The position numbers were made by a program, and so were the translations under genes. Shown piece by piece: positions 53,701 through 63,449 of a stretch of 64,000 nt of DNA; position 1 is the stretch's first letter; each line of letters begins with the position of its first letter. The stretch is from AP-15 sp963736715 (GTDB lineage: Bacteria > Pseudomonadota > Alphaproteobacteria > ATCC43930 > CGMCC-115725): positions 177,887 through 241,886 of the forward strand of contig CAVTQA010000049.1 of NCBI GenBank assembly GCA_963736715.1, written 5' to 3'. The notes below the pieces were generated by a model, which worked only from the letters and a program-made list of their open reading frames with translations, ran no database searches and was not told where the DNA came from.

Positions 53701-53910
53701 GCCGGCATCCCGTTGATGCTCGGCACCGGAATCGGCTCGGAAATTCGCCAGCCGCTCGGTTATGCGATCGTCGGCGGCCTCCTGGTGTCGCAGCTGCTGA
53801 CGTTGTTCACGACGCCGGTCGTCTACATCTACATGGACCGTCTCGGCAATTGGCTGGGGCGCCGCCGCCATCAGCCCACCGGAGCGGAAGCGGCAACTGC
53901 CGCGCAATAA
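50715..53910 (+). CDS. RND efflux transporter permease (MdtB/C-AcrB type), frame broken by one extra base
   Basis: The N-terminal half (MNISATFIRKPIATALLMAA, PVAALPNIDTPTVLVTAQFP, and the proton-relay Asp pair in GFVVDDAIVMIEN) and the C-terminal half (FVEIPKSFFPQEDTGLIQGI to GIVKKNGIMLVDFAL) lie in adjacent frames. Reading CC at 52295-52296 as C gives R-P-G-S-I-S-R-A-L-E-R-F-F-D-W-L-A, which joins them. The full product is about 1064 residues, the RND norm, with 12 membrane helices. MNISATFIRKPIATALL is typical of the multidrug MdtB/C group. No outer-membrane factor gene follows. Confidence 0.9.
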
Positions 53911-53911
53911 C

Positions 53912-54758
53912 TCAGCTGAGCCGCTGGCCGGCGATCGTGATGCGGTGTAGGAGGCGGCGTTCGCCGTGGTAATCGTTGACCGCGAAGTGCCAGGTCGAGC
54001 GGTTGTCCCAGAAGGCGAGGGACCCTTCCCGCCACTGGAAGCGGCAGGTGAATTCCGGCCGCACCGCGTGGCGGTAAAGATAATCGAGCAGCGGGCGCGA
54101 CTCCTCCTCGGTCCAGCCGTCAAAGCGCACGGTGAACCCCGGATTGACGTACAGGACCTTGCGGCCGCTGTCGGGGTGGCGGATGACGACCGAATGCACG
54201 GCGTCTTGGGTCGCCAGCTCGGCATTGCGAAAGCGGCCCTCGAGATCGCCCCGCCTCGCCGCCGCCGCGGGGCCGAAGACGTGGCGGCTCGAATGCACCG
54301 CCCGGAGCCCCTCGAGGGTCGATTTCAGACCGTCCGAGAGCGCGTCATAGGCCGCATACATGCTGGCGAACAGCGTGTCGCCGCCGGTCTTCGGCACCTC
54401 GCGCGCATAGAGCATCGACCCCAAAGCTGGGGCCTTGTCATAAGAGTGGTCGGTATGCCAGCCATTACCGATATTGCGCTGCTGCTCCGGCTCCTTGCGC
54501 ACCTCGGCGATCATCGGATAGCCGGGCACTGTCGCAAAGAAACGATTGATGTCGATCGCGCCAAAAGAGCGCGCGAACGCGATATGCTGCTCCGGCGTCA
54601 GCTGCTGGTCGCGAAAGAACACGACCCCATACTCGCCCAATGCGCGCCGGATCTCGGCCAACTCCAGCCTCGCCCGGCGAGGCTGCGAGATCGATCCCGG
54701 AAATCTCCGCGCCGACATGGGTCGCGAGCGGCGTCACTCGGATGTGATCGTAGCTCAT
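53912..54758 (-). CDS. TauD/TfdA-type Fe(II)/2-oxoglutarate dioxygenase, frame broken by one extra base
   Basis: The start (ATG 54758, GGGAG 6 bases upstream) gives M-S-Y-D-H-I-R-V-T-P-L-A-T-H-V-G-A-E-I-S-G-I-D-L. The frame slips at 54668-54669, where one G of a doublet on the coding strand is extra; the rest is ELAEIRRALGEYGVVFFRDQ, W-H-T-D-H-S-Y-D-K-A-P (metal His and Asp) and near the end H-R-I-T-I-A-G (second His and the Arg region). The corrected length is about 282. Family role: hydroxylation and cleavage of sulfonates or aryloxy acids. Next to a ring-hydroxylating oxygenase, an aromatic substrate is possible. Confidence 0.82.
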
Positions 54759-54816
54759 GCTCATCTCCCAAACTTTCCGCCCTCCAGCCGCCGCGAGCTT
54801 AACACGAGAACGTCAG

Positions 54817-55282
54817 CTACAGGGGGATGGCAAGCAGCGTGTCGAAATGACTGCTGTCGCAGACCACGATCCGTTCGGCAAAACGCAAGCCGCCCGCCTC
54901 GTCGCGAATGCGGTCGATATAGACGCCGGTCGCAAACAGATCGGTACGTCCGTCGCGCATGATGCGCACGACGAGGAACGGCGTCTCGGCCGCGATGCCG
55001 TCCGCTTCGGTTGCGCCGAGCACCGGCAGGCCGACGATATGCCGGTAGCTCTGGCGCTCGTAGATATTGGCAGTCCGCAATGCCGTGACCCGGTCGCGCA
55101 GCATCGCGCGCGAAGTCAGCATAGATGACACCGGCGCTGTAGCCACGCCTGTAGTTTTCGCTAGAGGTGATCTTGTAGAGGCAGTCATCGACGAAGAAGT
55201 CCGGCCACGCTTCTAGCCGGTCGGCATCGATCGCCGCCGCATAGGAGGCGTTGAGCTCCGCCACCCGTAGCAGAGCGCTCAT
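54817..55282 (-). CDS. Aromatic-ring-hydroxylating dioxygenase, beta subunit, frame broken by one extra base
   Basis: The start at 55282 overlaps the stop of the alpha-subunit gene (ATGA). M-S-A-L-L-R-V-A-E-L-N-A-S-Y-A-A-A-I-D and W-P-D-F-F-V-D-D-C-L-Y-K-I are typical of the NTF2-like small subunit. At 55113-55114 one base of a doublet is extra; the corrected sequence runs IYADSRAMLRDRVTALRTAN and then IYERQSYRHIVGLPVLGA to TLLAIPL, about 154 residues. It has a structural role in the alpha3beta3 oxygenase. Confidence 0.83.
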
Positions 55283-56526
55283 AGGCCGGTCATCTGGCGC
55301 CACAGCGACCAGAAGCCGCGGACCGAGGCCTCGGTTGCGCGGGTGGGCTGGCTCGCGATGCTGTCGCCGCCCATCTTGACGATCGCGCTCTCATTCTCGG
55401 CCGTTGCAATGCCGCGCTCGACGAAACCGCCGACGCAACCGTCCTCCATCGACACGAACCCTGCCGGCCCGCCAAGATTGAGATGCCGCAGCCGGCGCTT
55501 GCGCATCTCGGGCGTGTCATCTGCGTAGCCGAAGTAGATCCACTCTAGGTTCGTGCGATCGACGCCCTTGGGCGTGAAGAACCGCAGCGCCATCGCGTTC
55601 TGCGTCTTCTGCAGCACGAAGTTCGGAAAAACGGTGACGATCTGATGGCGAACACGGTCGGGATGTTCGTCGACGACATGCATTAGTCTGAGGTCTTCCA
55701 GCTTGTAATCGTCATCGGCCGAGCGCATCCCGGCATAGCTGTTGTCGTCCGCTTCGGTCGGCGCGACCGTTTCGGATACGCTGCAGCCTCCGTTCGGGCT
55801 GACGACAAGGCCACCCCCTTGGCTCAGCCGGTTCAGCTTGAAGGTGGCGAAGAACAGATGCAATAGGCTGGCATGATAGGAATCGCGCGCGTTCTCCGCG
55901 TAGAGTTTCCAGTTGTTCGGCAACACCTCGACAAAGCGCCCGATGATCTCGATCTTCCGGCCACCGAGCACACGATTGAAGCGCGCCAATACATCGCGGC
56001 CGATGAAGTCCTCGATCGCCGGCGTGTCGTCGGAAAACGTGCCGAACACGAGACCGTGCGTGGTTGTGACACGCAATTGACGCGGGCCGTGATCCTCCAC
56101 CCGGAAACCGGGTGGCATCCCGCCCTTGCCTTTTACACCACGCTGGAACGCGACAGAGCGCAGGTTGCCGCGTAGATCGTAGCGCCACGAGTGGTAAACG
56201 CATTGAAAATCCCTGGCTCCGCTGCCGGCGTTGTCCAGGCAAATCAAGGCGCCGCGATGCGCACACCGGTTCTCGAACGCAGCGATCGATCCGTCGGTAT
56301 CGCGCGCGACCACCACCGGCATCTGCCCGACAACCGTTGTCCGCCAGTCGCCCGGATTGGCGATCTCGTCTTCCAGGCACAGAAAATTCCACACCGGCCC
56401 TTCGAACACCCGCTCCTGCTCGAGCTTCATCACCGCCTGGTCGCGATATACCCAGAAAGGCACGCGCGTGAGGTCGCCGGTCCAGCCAGGAAGCGATGCC
56501 GGGTGATGCGGAAGCGCGTCGGGCAT
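55279..56526 (-). CDS. Aromatic-ring-hydroxylating dioxygenase, alpha subunit (Rieske oxygenase)
   Basis: 415 residues. Rieske centre: C88-A-H90 in NRCAHRGAL and C109-V-Y-H112 in FQCVYHSW. Mononuclear iron: H218 and H223 in RDSYHASLLHLF; the third ligand (Asp/Glu) should follow near the C-terminus. The sequence looks closest to the anthranilate/salicylate hydroxylase type large subunits (W-x-x-R-Q-M-T-G-L end). GAGGAGA stands just before the ATG. No ferredoxin or reductase gene is present nearby, so it must draw electrons from one encoded elsewhere. Confidence 0.93.
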   Translation of the reverse strand: MPDALPHHPASLPGWTGDLTRVPFWVYRDQAVMKLEQERVFEGPVWNFLCLEDEIANPGDWRTTVVGQMPVVVARDTDGSIAAFENRCAHRGALICLDNAGSGARDFQCVYHSWRYDLRGNLRSVAFQRGVKGKGGMPPGFRVEDHGPRQLRVTTTHGLVFGTFSDDTPAIEDFIGRDVLARFNRVLGGRKIEIIGRFVEVLPNNWKLYAENARDSYHASLLHLFFATFKLNRLSQGGGLVVSPNGGCSVSETVAPTEADDNSYAGMRSADDDYKLEDLRLMHVVDEHPDRVRHQIVTVFPNFVLQKTQNAMALRFFTPKGVDRTNLEWIYFGYADDTPEMRKRRLRHLNLGGPAGFVSMEDGCVGGFVERGIATAENESAIVKMGGDSIASQPTRATEASVRGFWSLWRQMTGL

Positions 56527-56818
56527 GTTATTCTCCTCACGCTCTCACGATCGGATTATCGGATATTTGCAATAGGTCTAACCGACCGGCAGAGTGACTC
56601 CAAGGGCCATGACTTGGGATACTGCGCAAGGGTTGAGCGAGCGATCGTGATGGCCACGGAGCGGACACCCGGTGCGCCAGTTCGGCTGCAATGTTGCTTG
56701 CTGTGGTTTTCGACCACTTCGCTCATTAATGATATCGCAGTCGGCGCGAACCGGTCCCTTTCGTGCAATTTAAGGCTCGGGTTGTGAGGCGAGTGCCGGG
56801 CGGCGTATCGTCCGCGAG

Positions 56819-56953
56819 ATGAGCGCCGCCTTCCGTTTCGACCCGGTCGATCTGCCGCCCGAATGCGAGGCGCTGCGGGGCGAGGTTCGCGATTTCATCG
56901 CCGGGGAGCTCGCCGCTGGTTTCTGGGTGCCGAACAGCGACTTCGGCAGTCAC
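56819..56953 (+). pseudogene. N-terminal stump of an acyl-CoA dehydrogenase
   Basis: The first 45 codons (MSAAFRFDPVDLPPECEALR, then G-E-V-R-D-F-I-A-G-E-L-A) look like the N-terminal helix of acyl-CoA dehydrogenases. After D-F-G-S-H at 56939-56953 the similarity stops abruptly; the frame runs on to 57112 with unrelated sequence. The end of similarity coincides with the 3' end of the converging pseudogene (stop at 56950). The rest of the dehydrogenase is not in the window. Confidence 0.6.
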
Positions 56954-57420
56954 CGATCGGCGGCGTTCAGTGGGCTCCCGGGGCAGACGGCGTCGCGGCT
57001 GGATCGGGGGTACTCGATGCTGACTTGGCCTCCGGCTATACCCCGGGGGACTGACTGCCGTCTGTGTGCGCTGCTCCGCTCGGCGAGGTTGACCTGGTGC
57101 TTGTGTTGGTGAAGGACCAGCTTGAGGCGTGGATGGAGCTCCGTAATTGACGGTCACATCCTCGCCGCCGATCACACCGGGCGACTGAGGGCCGTGTGTC
57201 GAAACTTGTGGGCCCTTGGACTGACCTGGCCCAAGGTCTAGGCGGCGGCGAGCGCAGCAATGCTCGAAGCAGCTATGTCGATCAACTGACCGGAGGCGCG
57301 ACATTGCTGGCGGCCGGCAATCGTCGGGATTAGTGGGCGGAGCAGGAGGACGACAACACCGAGAGCTATGCCGCCAATTCCCGAAATTTCTCCCAACGAC
57401 TTTAGCTGGGACAGGTCCAT
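56950..57420 (-). pseudogene. Degraded small membrane-protein gene that accompanies the TPR gene
   Basis: It starts MDLSQLKSLGEISGIGGIAL followed by a membrane helix (GVVVLLLRPLI). In a second frame comes VSTHGPQSPGVIGGEDVTVN-Y, and in a third G-S-Q-S-P-G-V-I-A-G-G-Q-V-S-I-E-Y up to TGA at 56950-56952. The repeated Q-S-P-G-V-I-x-G-G-x-V motif matches Q-S-P-A-I-S-T-T-T-G-N-V-A-I in the neighbouring TPR protein, and both recall paired secreted/TPR proteins of rhizobia. At least two frame changes make it inactive. It begins 3 bases after the TPR gene's stop. Confidence 0.6.
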
Positions 57421-57423
57421 GCA

Positions 57424-59419
57424 TCACCCTGGGGCATCTGACTCGAGGTCCTTCTGCAGGGGGCTGATCGCGCTAATACACGGTATCGACAGCTGCATCA
57501 TGCCAGCCGTTTGGAAAACCGCGCAAGCTTGACGGAAAGACGCCAAGGCTTCTTTGAGCAAATCGGTGCTGTGCGTCCGCTTACCAAGATCGGTAAGTGC
57601 GATGCCCATGTTGAACTGGATATTCGCCTTCTCGATCGGCATCGGAACAACCTCCAGGGCTTTGTGATAGATCGCAACCGCCTGCTAGAGCTGCGCCGTC
57701 AAGTTCTGTCGTTGTCCTAGCCTCAGGAGCGCATTGCCGAGGTTCATTTGGGTCTGCGTCCATTGGAGCGGTGTCCTGTCGGGCGTGTACTCCTCCAGTG
57801 CTGCGCTATGGCGAACCGAGGAGCAGCGGCTCCTTCGGCATTAGCTCCCCCAGCGCATTGCGCGCGGCGAGGTCTTTTTCTGGTCATCGGCATGCAAGGG
57901 AGCCCGACTCGGGTGTAGACCTCGAGTGCCGCGCGAGACGCGGCGATTGCCTCCTCCAACCGCGCTGTCGTGCTCTCAAATTGCCCGAGCATCCGAAGCA
58001 CGACGCCGAGATTATTTTCGGTTTCGGCCCAGTCGAGCCGCACCCGTCGCGGTTGCAGTCGAGGCCGCGCGGTACGACGCGACCGCCTCCTCCAGCCTTG
58101 CGGCGCTGCCCTCAAGGTGGCCGAGCGTATGCAGCACGTTGCCGAGATTCATCTGAATCCGCGCTCATTGCAACGGTACCCGATCCCTAGTCAACTCCGC
58201 TAGCGCGGCCTTGTAGGCGACGACCGCCTCTTTCAGCCGCGCCGTGCTCCCCTCTCGCTCTCCGAGCCGTAGAAGCGCGCAGCCGAGATTGATCTCGGTC
58301 AACGCCCAATCGAGCGGGGCCCGATCGCGGGTTCGCTCCTCAAGTGCGGCGCGGTAGGCAAAGACCGCCTCCTCCAGACGCGTCGACCGGTTCTCTCGCT
58401 CCCCGAGCGGTGTCAGCGCGAAACCGTGATTTATTTGGATCATCGCCCAATGGATCCAAACGAGCCGACTGTGCGTGTCCTCCTCGAGCGCCGCATAGTG
58501 CGGCGGAACTGCCGCGAGCTCCGCCCTATAGGCCGAAACCGCCCCCTCGGCCTGCGGTGTGTCGCGTTCCCGCGCCCCAAGCTTCACGAAGCGCGATACC
58601 GAGGCTATTTTGGATCACCGCCCAAAGGAGCGGCGCCTGAACGCTCGGATATTCCCGGAGCGCCGGCTTGACGCAGCGATCGAATAGAAGCGCGGCATTG
58701 TCCCGCGTTCGTCGCCTTGACGATATAGGGCCTCTGCCTGGTCGAGCAGAAATCGCCCTTTCTCGTCAGGGTGGCCGGCGGGCACAAGATTGACAGCTTC
58801 CTCAAAGTGATGCGCCGCCTGGCGATACTGCACCGGGTCATTCGATGTTGCCGCGCCCCCGATCCCGCGGCCGCAGCAGACGCTGATCGCCCGCTGCTTG
58901 GGCCTGTCGCGCGAGTTGCTCCGGCTGGCGCGCTGCGACGAGTTCCGCCTGCTCAGCCTGATCAACCAACTGATCAGCCTGGTCGAGTTGGCCGGACTTG
59001 ATCGCGGCGTCGGCGCGCGAGACGAGATCGCGTGTTATCGGGTCCTGCGGGTCGAGGGCCGCCAGCCGTTCCATCGCCGATTTGTATTGTTCGGCAACCT
59101 CGGCCAGCTTTTGTGGCAGCTTCTCGAAAGGGACATCCTGCTGGCCGATAATGCGCAGCATCGTCACGGCGGCGCCCTGGGTGACATCGAGCTTGCTGCT
59201 GAGACTCGCGATTTTGTCTGCGTCGCCGGCGCGCGCAGCCTTCACCAGGTCCTGCACTTGTTCGGCCGTGAACCCATAGTTGATCGCGACATTGCCGGTG
59301 GTGGTGCTTATCGCCGGGCTCTGCGCGCCGTGCGTCTCCACGCTGTGCGCCATGCATTCGCCAGCAGCGATGGACCCGGCGAAAACGAGACTGCAAAGCG
59401 CGATGACGATCCGGGACAT
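57424..59419 (-). pseudogene. Degraded exported tetratricopeptide-repeat protein
   Basis: Signal peptide from ATG 59419 (MSRIVIALCSLVFAGSIAAG), then VAINYGFTAEQVQDLVKAAR, a helical domain (TQGAAVTMLRIIGQQDVPFE) and, further on, at least six TPR units of the type A-R-L-E-E-A-V-x-x-Y-R-A-A-L-E-E-x-T-R-x-R-x-P-L-x-W-A. The frame changes near 58855, 58710 and 58590 in both directions. A TGA stands at 58165-58167 where the repeat has Trp, and a TAG at 57685-57687 where it has Glu. These nonsense changes cannot come from run-length errors, so this is a true pseudogene. Confidence 0.75.
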
Positions 59420-59866
59420 TTCGTCAGCGCGGTGGCGGCTTCGATATCGGAGCCGGTGACGGACCAATGTTGATGGTCGAGCCGCTGATGTCCGTTCCGG
59501 CGTCCACGCGATCCGGTCCGGCGCTCACCGCCAAAAGGACCCAGAGTTTCCGCATCGGAACCTCCTCGGGGGGTGCGACATCCGCCTACAGATGCTCAGT
59601 TCTCAGAGGCCGCACCAATTCTTGAAACTTATGGTAAAATACCACCTTTTGGAAGCGGTGGGTGTGATATGTTTCACACATACCGTCGGTGGCAGCATCT
59701 CCTGATCGGTGATGATCGGGAGTTGCATTTAACGGGTGCAACCTCACCAGATCTGCGTTAATCTTAACTAAGTACAGGCTCGCATGCCGGGTGAAATCAG
59801 AATGGCGCGGAGAAGCCGGGCTGCCTTGGTGCCGGCCTCCGGCATCACCTAGAAGGGGGGACTACG
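59420..59866. other. Intergenic region with several short inverted repeats upstream of the autotransporter
   Basis: About 450 bases between the divergent TPR and autotransporter genes, AT-richer than the surroundings. It contains a TGTGA-N6-TCACA site (59663-59678) and the inverted repeats CTCCTGATC/GATCGGGAG (about 59699-59722) and GTTGCA/TGCAAC (about 59722-59742). A possible short reading frame at 59573-59761 has no family features. The region looks regulatory rather than coding. Confidence 0.45.
59663..59678. promoter_or_regulatory. CRP-like palindrome TGTGA-N6-TCACA
   Basis: TGTGATATGTTTCACA matches the CRP half-site consensus on both sides with the right spacing. It is 189 bases before the autotransporter ATG and about 240 bases before the TPR start codon on the other strand. 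Alphaproteobacterial CRP/FNR homologues may prefer other sites, so the assignment is tentative. Confidence 0.4.
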
Positions 59867-61380
59867 ATGGAAATCGCGCTGAAGTTTCGGATCCGGTGGC
59901 AAGTTTGCGCTATCGGCCTTGGGCTCATCTCTCCGGCGGTCATCATGCCGCTCGCCCACGCTCAGTCGTCCGCGTCCTTTTCCGCTCTGACGGGTCAGCC
60001 GAACTTGACGGCGCTGCCTGGACAAAACGTTGCGCAACAGACGATGTCGGGCTCCATCAACAATTTCTGCCCCACGGTCGCCATGACCGCCGTTACACCA
60101 ACCCAAATCGATCTCAAAACGATATGCTCCGCGATGATCGGCAATGCCCTGCAGCTGCAAGGTCAATCGGTCACCACGGCGGGATACTCCTACGGCCTTA
60201 ACTCTAGCGGGTTGCAAGGCGCTTTGCAGAGTTGAACGGCGGTGCCGACGTGCTGGTCCCGACAACACAAGCCTCGATCGTAGAAACGACTCAAACCAAC
60301 AGGCAAACCGGCGCGATCGAGCAGAGATTGAACGAGCTGCGCAATTGGACGACCGGCACGGCGGTCGCTGGCACCGAACTTCCGCGGGCTGGACAGGTTG
60401 CGGCGCTCGGCACGCCAGAACCAGGCGACCAAACTCTTATCGCGCAAAGCCAAGCTCCCCTTTTTGCATATTCGAGCGGCCCGTTGGGAGTATTCGTCAA
60501 CGGTCTTGGGCAGTTCGGCAGCAGGGATCTGACGAGCAGTGAGAACGGCTATTCCTTTAACAACGCCGGCTTCATCGCCGGCGCCGATTATCGGTTTACC
60601 CCGCAGCTGATCGCGGGAGGGGCGTTTGGCTACACCCTATCAAACACCAATTTCGACACCAGCGCGCTGAGCGCCTCCGGACAATCCTTGAGCGGCAATC
60701 TATTGCAAGGGAATATCTATGCCACTTATGCCATGACCGATGCGTGGTATGTCAACGCGATTGCCTTGTTCGGCGGCGGCAATGAGGATTCCCGACGGCA
60801 TATTGTCATACCCAGTATACCCAGCAATGTGCCCAGTGATGTCTCAGCCGCGCCGCCCGTCGATCGGTTCGCAACAGGGAGCTTCGGCAGCCGGGTCGAG
60901 GGAGTGACCGTCGCCAGTGGTTATGACTTACCGTTTGGACCTCTTATCTGACGCCGATCGTCCGCTTTCTCTACCAGCATACCGGCGTCAACGCATTCAG
61001 CGAAGAGGGGGCGATGGGAGCCGACCTGCAATACGGCAGCTCCTCTGTGAACACCGTTCTCTCTTTCCTCGGCGCAGACGCCCAATACACGATGGATACA
61101 CCGTTCGGCGTCCTCTCTCCGATCGGTCGGTTCCACTGGGCGCATCAATACAGTCCCGGCAATACCGCCGTGTCGGTCGCATATGCCAATGGTCCGAGCC
61201 TGCTTTCGACTTTCATTTTGCCGGGAACCCCGACGTCGGCGAACTATTTCGATCTCGGGGTCGGGATCTCAGCTGCAGCTTTCCGGCAATCAGTCGGCGT
61301 TCGTCAATTATGATTCCATCCTTGGGATCAGTCACACCAGCTACAACAGCTTCACCGCTGGGATCCGTATGAATTTCTAG
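59867..61380 (+). pseudogene. Autotransporter/outer-membrane beta-barrel protein, broken by three indels
   Basis: RBS GGGGGGA before ATG 59867, then a signal peptide (VCAIGLGLISPAVIMPLAHA). A short passenger follows (AQSSASFSALTGQPNLTALP, a Thr/Gln-rich part). The barrel part has G-F-I-A-G-A-D-Y-R-F-T-P-Q-L-I-A-G-G-A-F, NGGADVLVPTTQAS-type linker and the final strand T-A-G-I-R-M-N-F, with the terminal Phe that barrel proteins need. The frame shifts by a missing base near 60232, another missing base near 60950, and an extra base near 61278. Without them it would have about 504 residues. It is related in style to the autotransporter beta-domain family. Confidence 0.7.
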
Positions 61381-61548
61381 GATACCGCGGCGCGTTCGAG
61401 CGCGGCGGGGGCAGGATCACGGTTTTGACAAAGCGCCGGCTAAATCGGACGGGCAATCGTCGACGGCGGCGAGCAGCATTGCGCACTCATCGGCATTGTT
61501 CACCGGCAATCGCCACCACTGCTGCGCTGTCGTAAATCGGCAGAGACG

Positions 61549-62721
61549 TCAGCGCGATTTCGTGAAATGCAGAAACGCCCTGCTCGGACTAGAATATCCC
61601 GGCCGCTTCTCGACGAGAGCCTTGCGAGCCCTGAGGCGCTTCAGAGCTAAGGCGGCTGCGCCGGCATGTTTCATGCCCCTCTTCTGGCGCCGCTCGATGA
61701 CCGCGGCGAGCAACTCGGCGGCGCGACGGCACTGGTCGCGATCGACGTCGAGGTGGGTGACGGCGCGCAACGTGCGCCCGCCAAAGGCGGAGATCAGAAC
61801 CCCCACCGCTTGCGCGCGTTCGACGATCGCCGCGGCATCCGGCGCACCCTCCTCCATGTGAAAGATCACGATGTTGGTCTGCACCGTCGCGAGATCGAGC
61901 CTGACGCCGCGCAAATCCGCCAGCCGCTCCGCGATGAGCCGCGCATTCTCGTGGTCTTCGCCGAGCCGCGTGAGGTTGTGGTCGAGCGCATAGAGGCCGG
62001 CGGCGGCGAGAATGCCGGATTGGCGCATCGCGCCGCCGAACATGCGGCGCGCGCGCCGGGCGCGCACAATGCCGGCGTAACTGCCGGCGATTAGGCTGCC
62101 GACCGGGCAGCCGAGGCCTTTCGACAATGCGACCGAGACGACGTCGAAGGGCGCGGCCAGCTCGGCCAGGCTCGAGCCGGATGCTGCCGCGGCGTTGAAC
62201 AGCCGCGCGCCGTCGAGGTAGGACGCAAGCCCCAGTTCGCGAGCCGCCGCGCAGATTGCAATGGCGTCTTGCTGCGGAAACACGACGCCGCCGCCGCGAT
62301 TATGCGTATTCTCGACCGCCACGACCGTCGTCGGCGGAAAGACGATGTGGCCGGGCGGCTTGTAGGCGGCCCGCAAATCGGCCGCGGTGAACAGTCCGCC
62401 GCGGCCGACGACGGTGAACTGAACGCCGGAATTCGCCGCGCCGGCGCCGGATTCGTGCCAGACGATATGCGCCTCGTCGCCGACGACGACCTCGTCGCCA
62501 GGCCGGGTGAGGATTTTGAGGCCGATCTGATTGGCCATCGTGCCGCTCGGCACGAACAGCGCGGCTTCCTTGCCCAAGAGCTCGGCGACCCGCTCCTGCA
62601 GCCGGTTGACCGAGGGGTCTTCGCCATATTGGTCGTCGCCGACCGGGGCCGCAGCCATCGCCTGGCGCATCGCCGGCGACGGCGAGGTCACCGTGTCCGA
62701 GCGAAGATCGATGCGCTCCAC
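61549..62721 (-). CDS. ltaE: Low-specificity L-threonine aldolase
   Basis: 390 residues. M-E-R-I-D-L-R-S-D-T-V-T-S-P-S start, G-D-D-Q-Y-G-E-D-P-S-V, VPSGTMANQIG, Asp170 and Arg173 in L-D-G-A-R-L-F-N, and the PLP lysine Lys201 in S-V-A-L-S-K-G-L-G-C-P-V-G-S. It splits threonine/allo-threonine into glycine and acetaldehyde. The C-terminal 30 residues (Arg/Lys-rich, ending H-F-T-K-S-R) are longer than usual, so the real stop may have been lost or shifted. A GlcG-like gene lies 9 bases upstream. Confidence 0.92.
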   Translation of the reverse strand: MERIDLRSDTVTSPSPAMRQAMAAAPVGDDQYGEDPSVNRLQERVAELLGKEAALFVPSGTMANQIGLKILTRPGDEVVVGDEAHIVWHESGAGAANSGVQFTVVGRGGLFTAADLRAAYKPPGHIVFPPTTVVAVENTHNRGGGVVFPQQDAIAICAAARELGLASYLDGARLFNAAAASGSSLAELAAPFDVVSVALSKGLGCPVGSLIAGSYAGIVRARRARRMFGGAMRQSGILAAAGLYALDHNLTRLGEDHENARLIAERLADLRGVRLDLATVQTNIVIFHMEEGAPDAAAIVERAQAVGVLISAFGGRTLRAVTHLDVDRDQCRRAAELLAAVIERRQKRGMKHAGAAALALKRLRARKALVEKRPGYSSPSRAFLHFTKSR

Positions 62722-62730
62722 GGCGGACCC

Positions 62731-63228
62731 CTATTTCAGCTTGTCAGCGAATTTTTCGATGCCGGCGTTCGCGCATGCCTCGTCCTTCCCGGCGCCGGGA
62801 GAGCCGCTGACGCCGATTGCGCCGATCACCTCGTTGCCCGCCTTGATCGGGACCCCGCCACCTAGCGCGATCGTCCCCGCGGTGTCCTTGAGCCCCGCGA
62901 TTGCCGGATCGCTCAGAACGCGTTTGGCCCAGTCGCCGGAAGGCTGCTTGAACGTGACGGAAGTGAAGGCCTTGCGGCGGCTGGTGGTGAGCGTATGCGG
63001 CCCCGACCCGTCATCCCGCAAGACGGCCTTGATGAGGCCGTCGCGGTCGAGCACCGTCACACTGACGTGATTGCCGTCGGCCCGGCATTTTGCCAGAGCC
63101 GCCTCGGCGATCCCTTGCGCCAGATCGAGCGACAGCGCCTTCTCCGTTGTGACCTCCTGCGCGATGGCCGGGCCGACCGCCAACGCGATCGGAAGTGCCA
63201 GAGAGAAGACGACACGGGCGAAAGGCAT
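62731..63228 (-). CDS. GlcG/HbpS-type (DUF336) exported protein
   Basis: 165 residues. Signal peptide F-A-R-V-V-F-S-L-A-L-P-I-A-L-A-V-G-P-A-I-A-Q with a likely cut at AIA-QE. The mature part has V-T-V-L-D-R-D-G, A-F-T-S-V-T-F-K-Q-P-S and the Gly-rich I-A-L-G-G-G-V-P-I-K-A-G-N-E-V-I-G-A-I-G-V-S-G-S-P of the DUF336 fold. Heme or small-molecule binding has been described for relatives. It precedes the threonine aldolase gene in the same direction. Confidence 0.87.
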   Translation of the reverse strand: MPFARVVFSLALPIALAVGPAIAQEVTTEKALSLDLAQGIAEAALAKCRADGNHVSVTVLDRDGLIKAVLRDDGSGPHTLTTSRRKAFTSVTFKQPSGDWAKRVLSDPAIAGLKDTAGTIALGGGVPIKAGNEVIGAIGVSGSPGAGKDEACANAGIEKFADKLK

Positions 63229-63449
63229 ATTGAAATCCCCGGCAGTCGGCGAGCGCGGCTTCGGCGACCGGCATAACCGTTGCCGAAGTCAGGGTCAATG
63301 CGCCGGCGCCGCCGGCTCGGAGCCGGCGCCGGGGGCGGCTTGCGGAAGAGCAGACTGGTGCTTGTGCCGTGAGGGCGCGTATGGACACGGGGCCTGCGAT
63401 CGGCAAAGATTAATCTTCGGAACGGTCATCCACGCTTGGGGAGGCTCGA

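Noticed and set aside
56726..57427. A 233-residue minus-strand protein
   Set aside because: Only its middle part (V-S-T-H-G-P-Q-S-P-G) is real; both ends are other frames of the degraded membrane-protein gene and sequence opposite to the dehydrogenase stump.
59573..59761. A 62-residue frame upstream of the autotransporter
   Set aside because: No ribosome-binding site or conserved features, and it covers the palindromes that look regulatory.
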